A stretch of 64,000 nucleotides of DNA from an uncultured Bryobacterales bacterium (GTDB taxonomy: Bacteria; Acidobacteriota; Terriglobia; Bryobacterales; UBA6623): the NCBI GenBank assembly GCA_958295955.1, contig OY282420.1, positions 2,122,435 to 2,186,434 on the forward strand. Reading direction: 5' to 3'. The position numbers were made by a program, and so were the translations under genes. Shown one piece after another: positions 34,301 through 42,608 of this stretch (positions are counted from its first letter, which is position 1; every line of letters starts with the position of its first letter). The notes beneath the pieces were generated by a model. The model saw only the letters and a list, made by a program, of their open reading frames with translations. It had not been told where the DNA came from and did no database searches.

Positions 34301-34730
34301 TGGTCTGACGGCTCTCGAGGTTGCCGCCCATCTGCGTGGTCTCGGTCTGCAGCGCCGGAGGCTGCGCGGTGACCTCGATGGTCTCGGTGACTTGACCGAT
34401 CTCGAGCACGAAGTTGGCCTGTACGCGGGACGAGGACTGCACCAGCACGCCGGTCTGCACGCCCTTCTTGAAGCCCGCCGTCTCGGCCGAGACGGTATAG
34501 GTGCCGGGCTTGATCAGCGGACGGATGTAGTTGCCCGCCGCGTCGGACTCCACCAGGTCGGTGACGCCCGTCGATTCCTCGACGATGGTAATGGACGCCC
34601 CGGGAATGGCCGCGCCCGAGGGGTCGGTGACCGCGCCCAAAATCGTTCCCATGTCGCGCTGCGCCGTCGCGGGCGCAGCGAGACAAAGGAGCAGCGCCGG
34701 CATGAGCAGCGCCAAATACAGGTTACGCAT
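31323..34730 (-). CDS. Large TonB-dependent (Oar-like) outer-membrane receptor
   Basis: Outer-membrane protein of 1135 residues of the type greatly expanded in Acidobacteriota. The signal peptide (LYLALLMPALLLCLAAPATAQ) is followed by a carboxypeptidase-regulatory-like domain at about 25-110 (ILGAVTDPSGAAIPGASITI, then GTYTVSAETAGFKKGVQTG). The plug at about 140-260 includes FSANGVRSNGQNNFLLNGVD and YNAEYGRAAGGVVNITIKSG. The rest is beta-barrel, ending in the aromatic QLAVRFMF. GGAG at 34742-34745 serves the ATG at 34730. A sigma-70-like promoter lies about 95 bases further upstream. The ligand is unknown; related genes sit next to polymer- and peptide-degradation genes, but here the neighbour is a divergent FG-GAP/UnbV protein. 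Confidence 0.92.
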   Translation of the reverse strand: MRNLYLALLMPALLLCLAAPATAQRDMGTILGAVTDPSGAAIPGASITIVEESTGVTDLVESDAAGNYIRPLIKPGTYTVSAETAGFKKGVQTGVLVQSSSRVQANFVLEIGQVTETIEVTAQPPALQTETTQMGGNLESRQTSELPLGGQRRFAFLARTVPAVVPAEPGARDAAGGGFSANGVRSNGQNNFLLNGVDNNVNVIDFINQTAYVVGPSVEAIGEMQILTNGYNAEYGRAAGGVVNITIKSGSNDVHGTAFWFLQDDAMNANTWQANRAGQEKGVYGQDQYGLAIGGPLVKDRTFWFADYQGTRIEDGSLSSNLIVPSAGFAGGDFSNLISGDVQGMDELGNTVMRGQIFDPFTQRDVNGVLDVRDPFPNNRIPNAMFDPVAAQLIGQYPAPNHDIAAPGKRPGRNFFTQREATRNVDQFDVRIDHRISDNDSIFGSVSWIEEDKMQSPPLPGDLDAGGFLGEQEKNQSRNAMISYTKIWSPALITESRVSYSRLITTRTQANADSDSFSSLGIGGLNPFTTNNGGLMRIGPQGYSTVGGSEWLPTQEYSNVWDFIQNVSWNKGAHAFKFGAEYRPIGFPFFQVPSPRGRMDFRQDHTNQVGFNDTGDGMASWLLGVPGFSRITTSNFISSFKDAYSFYAQDDWKVSSKLTVNIGIRYEVTSPIGEKFGRQAHLDVFGHDHAQPTLVIPMGKDQDAPLPPNFATDFPGIAVERGVASTYLTGWDKSNIAPRIGFAYEAQPGLVVRAGFGMFYGAEENEGGNPNRGENVPFNQEVRFNPPRASARNPFIDRFSDGFPVDSFTGNAPISFRSVYTRRRWPLVNKWNLNIQRDMGWNSVMEIAYIGSKGNRLTDNYNGNQPVTDPRPNIDRLSRRPFKFVGNSNISFTNSNARSAYHALTAKWDRRFSNGLGFLAAYTWGHALADSGTTLSGGPGNRSPHQSLEYAHASFDVRHRFVLSGNWQLPIGKNLTGAARTIAGGWQLNGIMTLQTGNYFNVGTNRAVCSCSGTTRPDPVPGKDPNAAPSGGRSPEEWFDTSAFMDPAPGTFGMLGNYSNIGPPTRTVDLSLFKDFRINEGMKAQFRLESFNLTNTPQFNVRSISTTHGSGDFGTVANTVAGSNRQLQLAVRFMF

Positions 34731-35227
34731 AGCGATTTTCTCTCCTTCGAAAAACTTGTTCTTGAAACGATGACAGAGGACCGAAACAAAGGAAGGCGCA
34801 AGCCCCCCCTACTCAATCCCCACCATGGGGCATTATGACAAACCGCCCGCAGTCAAGTCAACAACAATCGACCGATTGCAAAGCATTGATTCCAAAAGAT
34901 TTGCTATGAATTTACGGATTTTGCGGGGCAATTCTATGAAAATCGGGATTTTGGGGCGCGGCTTGCCTTGCGGGTCGATGACCCTCGGGCGCCGGCGAAA
35001 GTCTGAAAGGCCATGCCGCCGGCGCCGCGCAAGTCCGCTGGTAAACTATTGTTCGGGCCTTCCTGAAGGCTCACGCCATCGAGCGGCTTCCAGGCGATGA
35101 CGCGCTTCCCGGACTTATGGACCTCGGAGGGACAGCCCTCAAGCCGACCGGCGGCCCCTCCGGCGAAGAGTTCGCGCGCGGCTTGCGGAATGCCCAGCGG
35201 TCCGCCGGCCGCAGGCGCAATGTCCGG
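34731..35227. other. 497-base divergent intergenic region
   Basis: No convincing gene is seen here. It holds the receptor's ribosome-binding site and promoter on the left and an AT-rich core (21 G/C in the 60 bases of 34861-34920, versus about two thirds elsewhere). The right third is GC-rich and leads to the FG-GAP/UnbV start at 35228; an upstream in-frame ATG at 35117 would extend that protein by an arginine-rich stretch that is not a signal peptide. Confidence 0.6.
34832..34861 (-). promoter_or_regulatory. Sigma-70-type promoter for the 1135-residue TonB receptor
   Basis: On the minus strand, TTGACT (34856-34861) is followed after 18 bases by CATAAT (34832-34837), each five of six to consensus. 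The predicted transcript start near 34825 would leave a leader of about 95 bases before the ATG at 34730. A second TTGACT (34851-34856) overlaps the first, at poor spacing. Confidence 0.6.
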
Positions 35228-36913
35228 ATGAGACTCTACCGGCTTTTTCTGGGCATTCCGGCGCTTTTGGGCGCCGCGGGGCCGCACTATCGGGATGTCG
35301 CCGCGGAGTGGGGGATCGCCGAAACCGTCACGTTCGGCAATCCTGCCGCCAACGATTTCATCCTGGAAACGACCGGCACGGGGGCGGCTATATTCGATTT
35401 CGACGGCGACGGCGACAACGACGTCTTCGTGGTCAACGGCACGACGTTCGAGTTGGAAGCCGCGGGCGAGAGTCCGCTTGCGCACCTTTACGAGAACGAC
35501 GGGGCGGGCCGCTTCCGGGAGATTGGCGCGCAGGCCGGGTTGACCAAGACCGGCTGGGGGCAGGGCGTCTGCGCCGGCGACTACGACAACGACGGCGCGA
35601 CCGACCTGTTCGTCACCTACTTCGGGTCGAACGTGCTCTACCGCAACCTGGGCGGCAAGTTCGAAGACGCGACGCGCAAGGCGAAACTGCCCGCCGCGGG
35701 GCGGCGCTGGGGCGCGGGCTGCGCCTTTCTCGATTACGACCGCGACGGGAACCTGGATATTTTCGTTGCCAACTATGTCGATCTCGATCTCGAAAATACG
35801 CCCAAGCCGGGCTCCGGCGAGGAGTGCCGCTGGAAGGGCCTGCCCGTGATGTGCGGCCCGCGCGGGCTGCCGCGCGCGTTCAACGCGCTGTACCGCAACC
35901 GCGGCGACGGCGCGTTCGAGGACGTGTCGGAGCAAGCCGGCATCCTCGCCCCCGGCGGGCGCTACGGCCTGGGGGTCGTCAGCGCGGACTTCAACAACGA
36001 CGGGCTGACCGACATCTACGTCGGCTGCGACATGACCGCCGGCCTGCTCTACCAGAACAACGGCGACGGGACGTTCTCCGAGACGGGCGGCGAAACCGGC
36101 GTCGCCTACAACGTCAACGGCCAACTGCAAGCAGGCATGGGCGTCGCCGTCGCCGACTACGACGGCAACGGGTTTCTGGACATCGTGAAAACCAATTTCT
36201 CGGGAGACCTGCCCTCGCTCTACAACAACGAAGACGGCTTTTTCTTCGAGGACGTCTCGATGGGCGCGGGGCTGGGCGTCAACCAGTTGCTGGGCTGGGG
36301 CGTCGTCTTCGTCGACGCCGACGAAGACTCCCGTCCCGACATCCTGATGGCCCACGGCCACGTTTACCCCGAGGTGGACGCGGCGTCGATCGGCGAGACT
36401 TACCGCCAGCCGATGCTGTTTTACCGCAACGCCGGCGGCGGGCGCTTCACGGACGACACCGCCGGGGCCGGAGAGGCGCTGGCGCAAAAGCGCCCCTCGC
36501 GCGGCATGGCCGCGGGCGACCTGGACGGCGACGGACATCCCGAGATCGTGGTCGTCAATCTCAACGCGCCGCCGACGCTGCTGCGCAACACGGCGGAGTT
36601 GGCCAACGCAGCGGCGGTCGAGTTGATCGGCGGCAAGTCGAACCGCAGCGCGATAGGCGCGCGGGCGCTGGCGCGGTTTTCCGGCAAAACCGTTATCCGC
36701 GAAGTCTCCGGCGGCGGCAGCTATTTTTCGCAGAACGACCTGACGCTGTACTTCGGCCTCGGCGGCGCCGAGCGGATCGAGCGGCTCGAGGTCGCGTGGC
36801 CCAGCGGAAGAAAGCAAAGCTGGACCGATCTCGCCGCGAACCGCCGCCATACCCTGACCGAAGGGAAACGCAAGGCCGCATCGACCCCGCTGCGGCGCCG
36901 GCCCGTACCGTAG
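35228..36913 (+). CDS. Exported FG-GAP/VCBS-repeat protein with ASPIC/UnbV domain
   Basis: Third protein of this type in the window, 561 residues. A short leader (MRLYRLFLGIPALLGAAG) is followed by propeller-type repeats with calcium-loop motifs (FDFDGDGDNDVFVVNG, GDYDNDGATDLFVTYFG, LDYDRDGNLDIFVANY, ADFNNDGLTDIYVG, ADYDGNGFLDIVKTN), then an ASPIC/UnbV domain at about 465-540 (IREVSGGGSYFSQNDLTLYF, then VAWPSGRKQSW). It is very close in layout to the protein at 20822-22453. I chose the ATG at 35228 because it gives a signal peptide; an upstream ATG adds a non-leader extension. It is divergent from the large TonB receptor and followed after 91 bases by the oxidoreductase set. Confidence 0.87.
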   Translation: MRLYRLFLGIPALLGAAGPHYRDVAAEWGIAETVTFGNPAANDFILETTGTGAAIFDFDGDGDNDVFVVNGTTFELEAAGESPLAHLYENDGAGRFREIGAQAGLTKTGWGQGVCAGDYDNDGATDLFVTYFGSNVLYRNLGGKFEDATRKAKLPAAGRRWGAGCAFLDYDRDGNLDIFVANYVDLDLENTPKPGSGEECRWKGLPVMCGPRGLPRAFNALYRNRGDGAFEDVSEQAGILAPGGRYGLGVVSADFNNDGLTDIYVGCDMTAGLLYQNNGDGTFSETGGETGVAYNVNGQLQAGMGVAVADYDGNGFLDIVKTNFSGDLPSLYNNEDGFFFEDVSMGAGLGVNQLLGWGVVFVDADEDSRPDILMAHGHVYPEVDAASIGETYRQPMLFYRNAGGGRFTDDTAGAGEALAQKRPSRGMAAGDLDGDGHPEIVVVNLNAPPTLLRNTAELANAAAVELIGGKSNRSAIGARALARFSGKTVIREVSGGGSYFSQNDLTLYFGLGGAERIERLEVAWPSGRKQSWTDLAANRRHTLTEGKRKAASTPLRRRPVP

Positions 36914-37004
36914 CAATCCGTGCGATACTGGATTGGCCCTCAAGGCGCGTAACGCCGCCTGCGCGACTTGCGCCGCGGGCGGCCGGACAAGGCGGGCGCA
37001 GATT

Positions 37005-38354
37005 ATGGAACGCAGAAACTTTCTCAAGGCCGCCGCGTTGACCGCGGCTTCGTCCCGGCGCGTTGCGGGCGCAAACGAACGCGTGCGCATCGCGCTGATC
37101 GGCGCCGGAGGCCGCGGCAAAAGCGTCGCCCGGCAGATCGTCGAGGGCAGCGTGAACGTCGAATACGCGGCGTTCTGCGACCTCCTCGACTCGCAGGCCG
37201 AGCAGGCCAAGGAAGAATTCGGCGGGACCGCCGCCACCTACCGCGACTTCCGCGACGCGCTCGACCTGAAAGAAATCGACGCGGTGCATATCGCCACGCC
37301 GGATCATTGGCACGCCATTCCGGCGGTGACGGCCTGCCAAGCGGGCAAGCACGTCTATTGCGAGAAGCCGCTGACGCACAACATCGTCGAGGGGCAGGCA
37401 GTGGTCCGCGCGGCCCGCGAAAACAAGGGCAAGGTCTTTCTGACCGGAATGCAGCACCGCTCCCAGCCGCACTTCATGGACATCGCGCGGATGATCAACG
37501 ACGGAGAGTTGCGCGACGTCCACTTCGTGCGCATCTGGAACTACGTCAACACGATGCCCTACGGCATTCCCGATACGCCCAACGAGCCGGTTCCCGAGGG
37601 CCTCGATTGGGACATGTACATGGGGCCCGCGCCTTACCGTCCCTACAACCCCCGGCTGCACCTGCGCAGCTACCGCTACTTCAAAGATCTGGCCGGCGGG
37701 ATGATTACCGATTTCGGCATTCACCGCTTCGACACCGTGCATCAGATCATGGACACGGACAAACCCTTTGCGATCGCCGCCGCCGGCGGGCGCTTCGCCG
37801 TCGGCGGGATGGGCGAACATCCCGACGTCTTGCAGGTCAGCTACGAATATCCCGGGTTCGTCGTCAGCTACGAGACGCTGAGCGTCAATGGGTTCGGCGC
37901 CGTCGGACGGCTGACGCCCGGCATGAATCTGCACGGCGCCCGCGGCGAAGAAAACCGCCCCAACGGCATGGCCTTCTACGGCTCGAACGGAACGGTCGTC
38001 GCCGACCGCCTGGGCTACGAGGTGCTGCCGGCCGGCCCCAAAAGGATCAACGAGTACGACCGCACGCCGCCGGCCGGCCCCAAGCTGCAGCGCAGCCACG
38101 AGAACAACCCGGAGCCCACGCTGCTGCACGGCCGACATTTCATCCGCTGCATCCGCGAAGGCGAGAAGCCGCGCTGCGATGCGTTGGTCGGGCACCGCTC
38201 CAGCGCCGTCGCGCACCTGGGCAACATCGCCTACGCAGTCGGCCGCAAGCTCCGCTGGGACGGCGAAAAAGAACGCTTCGACTCCGATCCCGAAGCGGAC
38301 AAGCTGCTCGGCCGCAAGGCCCGGCCGCCCTGGGATTCGATTACGACCGGATAA
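37005..38354 (+). CDS. Tat-exported Gfo/Idh/MocA-family oxidoreductase
   Basis: NAD(P)-dependent sugar-type dehydrogenase of 449 residues. The leader MERRNFLKAAALTAASS has a Tat-like RRNFL motif. The Rossmann dinucleotide site is IALIGAGGRGKSVA (about residues 29-42), and the family's catalytic-side EKP motif is in YCEKPLTHNIVEG. A C-terminal alpha/beta substrate domain follows (GGMITDFGIHRFDTVHQIMD). Exported members usually carry their cofactor tightly bound and oxidise or convert sugars outside the cytoplasm. The TIM-barrel gene follows 22 bases after the stop. Together with the PVC heme lipoprotein this looks like a periplasmic sugar-oxidising set; the substrate is unknown. Confidence 0.88.
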   Translation: MERRNFLKAAALTAASSRRVAGANERVRIALIGAGGRGKSVARQIVEGSVNVEYAAFCDLLDSQAEQAKEEFGGTAATYRDFRDALDLKEIDAVHIATPDHWHAIPAVTACQAGKHVYCEKPLTHNIVEGQAVVRAARENKGKVFLTGMQHRSQPHFMDIARMINDGELRDVHFVRIWNYVNTMPYGIPDTPNEPVPEGLDWDMYMGPAPYRPYNPRLHLRSYRYFKDLAGGMITDFGIHRFDTVHQIMDTDKPFAIAAAGGRFAVGGMGEHPDVLQVSYEYPGFVVSYETLSVNGFGAVGRLTPGMNLHGARGEENRPNGMAFYGSNGTVVADRLGYEVLPAGPKRINEYDRTPPAGPKLQRSHENNPEPTLLHGRHFIRCIREGEKPRCDALVGHRSSAVAHLGNIAYAVGRKLRWDGEKERFDSDPEADKLLGRKARPPWDSITTG

Positions 38355-38376
38355 AATCGCGGACGCGGAGGAGGGC

Positions 38377-39426
38377 ATGACCAGACGACAGATCTTGCAG
38401 GCTGCGGCCGGAACGGCGCTCGCGGCCCCGGCGCCGGCGGCGGCGCGCAAAATTCTCAAGAACATGGGCTCGGCCGGCCCGGGGCTGCGCTTCCGCATCC
38501 GCGCGGCCGAAGCGGCGGGCAAGGAATGGGACATCGTCGAATACTGCCGCGGCAAGGGCCTCGGCGGCGCGCACGTGCGGCTGCCCCGGGGCCTCGACCC
38601 CGCCAAGCTCAAAAAGCTGCGCGGCCGGATCGAAAAATACGATATGCGGCTGACGGTAACCGTCCGCTCGCCGGCGGACGACGGCGACCTGGCGCGCTAC
38701 GCAGCCGAGATCAAGGCGGCTGCGGAAATGGGCGGCCGCGTGGTCTGCGTCCACGACTATTTTTCGGGGCGGCGCTACGAGCAGTTCCGGACGGCGGCCG
38801 AATTCCACGAATTTTTCGCCAAGTGCAAAACCGCCGTGCAGCGCGCCGAGCCGGTCTTGCGCAAGCACAAAATGCCGCTCGCCATCGAGAACCACAAGGG
38901 CTGGCGGTCGGACGAGCTCGCGGAGTGGGTCGAAACCACGGGCAGCGAGTACGTCGGCGTGGGGCTCGACATGGTGAACAACGTTTCCCTGATCGAGACG
39001 CCGATGCAAACGGTCGAGACGCTTGCGCCGTACGCCTTGTTCGTCAGCTTCAGAGACGTCGCCGTGGATTTTTACGAGGACGGGCTGCTGCTCTCGGAAG
39101 TTCCGCTGGGCGAAGGGCGTTACGATCTGGCGGCGGTTGTCGCCATGCTCCAGAAACGCAAGCCGGACATGCTCTTCCAACTCGAGATCATCACCCGCGA
39201 CCCGCTCAAAGTACCGATCTTCACCGCCGACTACTGGAAAATCTACGACGAAAAAAGCCCGGTTCCGCCGCACGATCTCGCGCGGCTTGTCGCCTGGGCG
39301 CGCAAACATCCGCCGAAACATCCGCTGCCGCGGGTCGGCGGCCTGACCGCCGGGCAGCAACTCGCGCTCGAGGACACCTACAATCAGCGCTCCATCGACT
39401 ACGCGCGGGCCAATCTGCCGCTGTAG
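38377..39426 (+). CDS. Exported sugar phosphate isomerase/epimerase-like TIM-barrel protein
   Basis: Protein of 349 residues in the xylose-isomerase-like TIM-barrel superfamily. The leader MTRRQILQAAAGTALAAPAP has a twin-arginine pair. Metal-binding positions expected in this fold are seen at Glu171 (PLAIENHKGW), Asp198 (VGVGLDMVNN), and Glu270 (LFQLEIITRD). Barrel strands such as GRVVCVHDYFSG and YALFVSFRDVAVDF fall between. Export argues against a sugar-phosphate substrate; relatives beside Gfo/Idh/MocA genes act on keto-sugars or their derivatives. GGAGGAGG precedes the ATG at 38377 and fixes the start. Follows the oxidoreductase by 22 bases and precedes the heme lipoprotein by 10. Confidence 0.82.
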   Translation: MTRRQILQAAAGTALAAPAPAAARKILKNMGSAGPGLRFRIRAAEAAGKEWDIVEYCRGKGLGGAHVRLPRGLDPAKLKKLRGRIEKYDMRLTVTVRSPADDGDLARYAAEIKAAAEMGGRVVCVHDYFSGRRYEQFRTAAEFHEFFAKCKTAVQRAEPVLRKHKMPLAIENHKGWRSDELAEWVETTGSEYVGVGLDMVNNVSLIETPMQTVETLAPYALFVSFRDVAVDFYEDGLLLSEVPLGEGRYDLAAVVAMLQKRKPDMLFQLEIITRDPLKVPIFTADYWKIYDEKSPVPPHDLARLVAWARKHPPKHPLPRVGGLTAGQQLALEDTYNQRSIDYARANLPL

Positions 39427-39436
39427 GGCGCCGGCC

Positions 39437-42400
39437 ATGCATCGAGGCGCCCCCGCCGCGCTGACGGCATTGGCGGCCCTGGCGCTGACCGGCTGCTCGC
39501 CCGGTGCGGAAGACAGCCGCAGCGCCGGGCGGGCGGTCGCCAACCTCGATATTTATCCCGGACTCGAAGCCTCGCTGTTCGCCTCCGAGCCGATGTTGTC
39601 GAACCCCACCAACATCGCCGTCGACCACCGCGGGCGCGTCTGGGTCTGCGACGTCGTCAATTACCGCGAGCGCGCCCGCAACAACGACCGGCCCGCGGGC
39701 GACCGCATCCTGATCCTCACCGACGAAGACGGCGACGGCGCCGCCGATTCCTCGAAGGTGTACTACCAGGGGCGCGACATCGACGCCGCGCTGGGCATCG
39801 CCGTGATGGGCAAGCACACGATCGTCACCGCCGCCCCGAACGTGATCGTCTTCACCGACGAAGACGGCGACGACAAGCCGGACCGCAAGGAATATCTGTT
39901 TACCAACTCCGGCGCGCCGCAGAACGACCATTCCACCCATTCGGTGCTGTTCGGCCCCGACGGCAAACTCTACTGGAACATGGGCAACGGCGGCCGTTAC
40001 GTCGGCGGCAAGGACGGACGGCTGACGATCGACCGGGCGGGGAACCCGGTTCTCGACCGCAACTACGTCAATTTCCTGCGCGAAAACCCTGAAGCCGACC
40101 GGCCCGACTTTTCCCGCGGCTACGAAAACAGGGAAAGCCCCTACCAGGGCGGCATGGTCTTCCGCGCCAATCTCGACGGCAGCGATTTCGAAGTCCTCGG
40201 CCATAATTTTCGGAACAACTACGAGGTCGCGGCGGACTCGTTCGGCAACCTCTGGCAGACGGACAACGACGACGACGGCAACTACGCCGTGCGCATCAAC
40301 CACATCCTGGAATTCGGCAACTACGGATACCGCGATGAAATGACCGGCGCAAGCAACCAGGCGCCCCGCACGGGCCGCAGCGAGGAGATTCCCCGGCGCC
40401 ACTGGCATCAAAACGACCCCGGCGTCGTGCCCAATCTGCTGATTACGGGCGCCGGCTCGCCGACCGGCATCAGCGTATATGAAGGGCGGCTGCTGCCGCG
40501 CGAGTTTTGGGACCAGGTTCTCTACGCCGACGCCGGACCAGGCGTTCTGCGGGCCGTCCTGACCGCGCCCGACGGCGCCGGCTACAGCGCGGAGACGGTC
40601 GACATCCTCAAGGGCGAACGCGACAAATGGGTGCGTCCGGTGGACGTCGCCACGGCCCCGGACGGCTCGCTTTTCTGCAGCGACTGGTACGACCCGGTCA
40701 TCGGCTGGAACCGCATGGAAGACGCAGGCCGCGGGCGCATCTTCCGCATCGCGCCGCGGGGCCGCCGCTACGCGCCGGAGGAACACGACTTCGCCGCCGT
40801 CGCCGGCGCCGTCGAGGCGCTGAAAAATCCGAACCATGCCGTGCGCTACCTGGCCTGGACGACGCTCCATGAGAACCAGGAGGAAGCCGAGCCCGCTCTG
40901 GCGGAAATGTTCACCGGCGCCGGCGAGCCCCGCCTGCGCGCCCGGGCGCTTTGGCTGCTGGCGAAATTCGACGGGCGCGGCGCATATTACGTCGGCCGGG
41001 CGCTCGACGACGCGGACGAGAACATACGCATCGTCGGGCTGCGCGCCGCGCGGCAGATCGGTCTGGATCTGGTTCCGATCGTCGAGCGGCTGGCGGCGGA
41101 CCCTTCGCCCCGGGTGCGCCGCGAGTGCGCCATCGCGCTGCGCGGCCTGCGCGCGCCCGAAGCGCCGGCCTTGTGGGCCGCGCTCGCGGCGCGGCACGAC
41201 GGCAAAGACCGCTGGTATCTGGAAGCGCTCGGCATCGCCGCGGACGGCCGCTGGAACGCCTGCCTGCGCGCCTGGCCGGCCCGCGCCGGCGCGTTGTGGG
41301 ACTCGCCCGCGGGCCGCGATATCGTCTGGCGCTCGCGGGCCGACGCAACGCCCGATTACCTGGCGCGCATCCTCCACGGCTCTCCGCTCGAGAAGCAAGA
41401 CGCCGCGCGCTACCTGCGCGCTTTCGATTTCCAGAAAGACTCCGCGGCCAAGGCGCGCAACTTGCGCAAGCTCGCCTTCGGCCGGCCGGGCAGCCGCACG
41501 CCGAGCGACGTTTTCATCGCCTCCGAAGCTCTTTTGCGGCTGCCGGAAATCGACTTGGCGGCGAACCCCCGCATGCGCAAGGCGGTCGTCGAGTTGCTCG
41601 ACCGGGCGCAAGGCACTGAGCAGTTCGCGCGCCTGGCGCAGCGGTACAAGCTCCGCGAGCACTATCCGGCGCTGATGGCGTCGGCGGCCGCGAACAAAGA
41701 CAATCCGCTCGGGATCGCCTCGATTACAACGCTGCTCGCAGCGGATGCCGCCGACGTCATCGAAGATTTCATCCGCCGCAATCCGGCCGCCGCCGTCGAT
41801 GCGGCAGCGGCGCTGGGCAACAGCCGCAACGCCCGGGCCGTCCCCCTGCTGGAGACCGTCATGCTCGATGCGGCGGCGCCGCCGCTGCTGCGGGAACAGG
41901 CCGTCCGCTCGCTGGCGGGCATCCGCCAAGGCGCGGAAACCCTGATCGCCCTGGCCCGCGCGGGGGCATTCCCCCAGGAACTGCGAGAGACCGCGGGCGC
42001 CGCCATGACGCGCTCCATGCATGCGCGCATGCGAGCGGAGGCGGAACGGCTGTTCCCCGTGCCGCCCATGAAAAACAACGAGCCGCTGCCCGGCATGACG
42101 GACCTGCTGGTGCTGGTCGGCAACGCCGCGCGCGGCGCCGAGGTATTCGAGTCGGCCACTTGCGCGGATTGCCACGTCATCGCCGGCAAGGGCGTGAATT
42201 TCGGCCCGGACCTCTCTAAAATCGGCGACAAGCTATCCACGGCCGGACTCTACGAATCCATTCTCGACCCCAGCGCCGGCGTCTCCCCCGACTTCCGGCT
42301 GCAGCATTTCGAGCTGGCGGGCAACGAGCTCGTTTCGGGGATCGTCGTCAACGAAACCGCCGGCGCGGTGACTCTGCGCATGGAAGGCGGCGCGGCGGCG

Positions 42401-42529
42401 GACTACGCCAAGCAAGACATCCTGAGCCGCCGCGAGTCCTCCGTATCGGCGATGCCCGACGACCTGCAAGAGCAAATGTCGGTGGACGATCTCGTCGATC
42501 TCGTCGAATACCTGAGCAGGCTGCGGTAA
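39437..42529 (+). CDS. PVC-type heme-binding lipoprotein (membrane-bound dehydrogenase domain, HEAT repeats)
   Basis: Exported lipoprotein of 1030 residues: lipobox LTGC at the end of the signal peptide, then a beta-propeller dehydrogenase-type domain (TIGR02604-like) at about 35-440 (PTNIAVDHRGRVWVCDVVNY, then NYEVAADSFGNLWQTDNDDD and GAGSPTGISVYEG). HEAT-type helical repeats follow at about 450-870. A C-terminal TIGR02603-like domain has the c-heme site CADCH near residues 909-913, then GVNFGPDLSKIGDKLSTAGL. Members are common in Planctomycetes, Verrucomicrobia and Acidobacteria, and are thought to pass electrons from sugar oxidation. Tight spacing to the two upstream exported enzymes suggests they act together. 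Confidence 0.9.
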   Translation: MHRGAPAALTALAALALTGCSPGAEDSRSAGRAVANLDIYPGLEASLFASEPMLSNPTNIAVDHRGRVWVCDVVNYRERARNNDRPAGDRILILTDEDGDGAADSSKVYYQGRDIDAALGIAVMGKHTIVTAAPNVIVFTDEDGDDKPDRKEYLFTNSGAPQNDHSTHSVLFGPDGKLYWNMGNGGRYVGGKDGRLTIDRAGNPVLDRNYVNFLRENPEADRPDFSRGYENRESPYQGGMVFRANLDGSDFEVLGHNFRNNYEVAADSFGNLWQTDNDDDGNYAVRINHILEFGNYGYRDEMTGASNQAPRTGRSEEIPRRHWHQNDPGVVPNLLITGAGSPTGISVYEGRLLPREFWDQVLYADAGPGVLRAVLTAPDGAGYSAETVDILKGERDKWVRPVDVATAPDGSLFCSDWYDPVIGWNRMEDAGRGRIFRIAPRGRRYAPEEHDFAAVAGAVEALKNPNHAVRYLAWTTLHENQEEAEPALAEMFTGAGEPRLRARALWLLAKFDGRGAYYVGRALDDADENIRIVGLRAARQIGLDLVPIVERLAADPSPRVRRECAIALRGLRAPEAPALWAALAARHDGKDRWYLEALGIAADGRWNACLRAWPARAGALWDSPAGRDIVWRSRADATPDYLARILHGSPLEKQDAARYLRAFDFQKDSAAKARNLRKLAFGRPGSRTPSDVFIASEALLRLPEIDLAANPRMRKAVVELLDRAQGTEQFARLAQRYKLREHYPALMASAAANKDNPLGIASITTLLAADAADVIEDFIRRNPAAAVDAAAALGNSRNARAVPLLETVMLDAAAPPLLREQAVRSLAGIRQGAETLIALARAGAFPQELRETAGAAMTRSMHARMRAEAERLFPVPPMKNNEPLPGMTDLLVLVGNAARGAEVFESATCADCHVIAGKGVNFGPDLSKIGDKLSTAGLYESILDPSAGVSPDFRLQHFELAGNELVSGIVVNETAGAVTLRMEGGAAADYAKQDILSRRESSVSAMPDDLQEQMSVDDLVDLVEYLSRLR

Positions 42530-42608
42530 ATCGTCCTGCGCCGCTCGGGTACACTGGAACACGGCCCCAAGACGCGCCCGGTTGCGCCGCGCCAAGGGCA
42601 ATGAACCC

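Noticed and set aside
31287-34838. Plus-strand open frame of 1183 codons opposite the large TonB receptor
   Set aside because: Shadow of the receptor gene: no motif, low-complexity Val/Ala/Arg composition, and the receptor has a signal peptide, plug and barrel in its own frame.
39221-42175. Minus-strand open frame of 984 codons opposite the PVC heme lipoprotein
   Set aside because: The plus-strand gene has lipobox, propeller, HEAT and CxxCH features; the antisense translation shows none.
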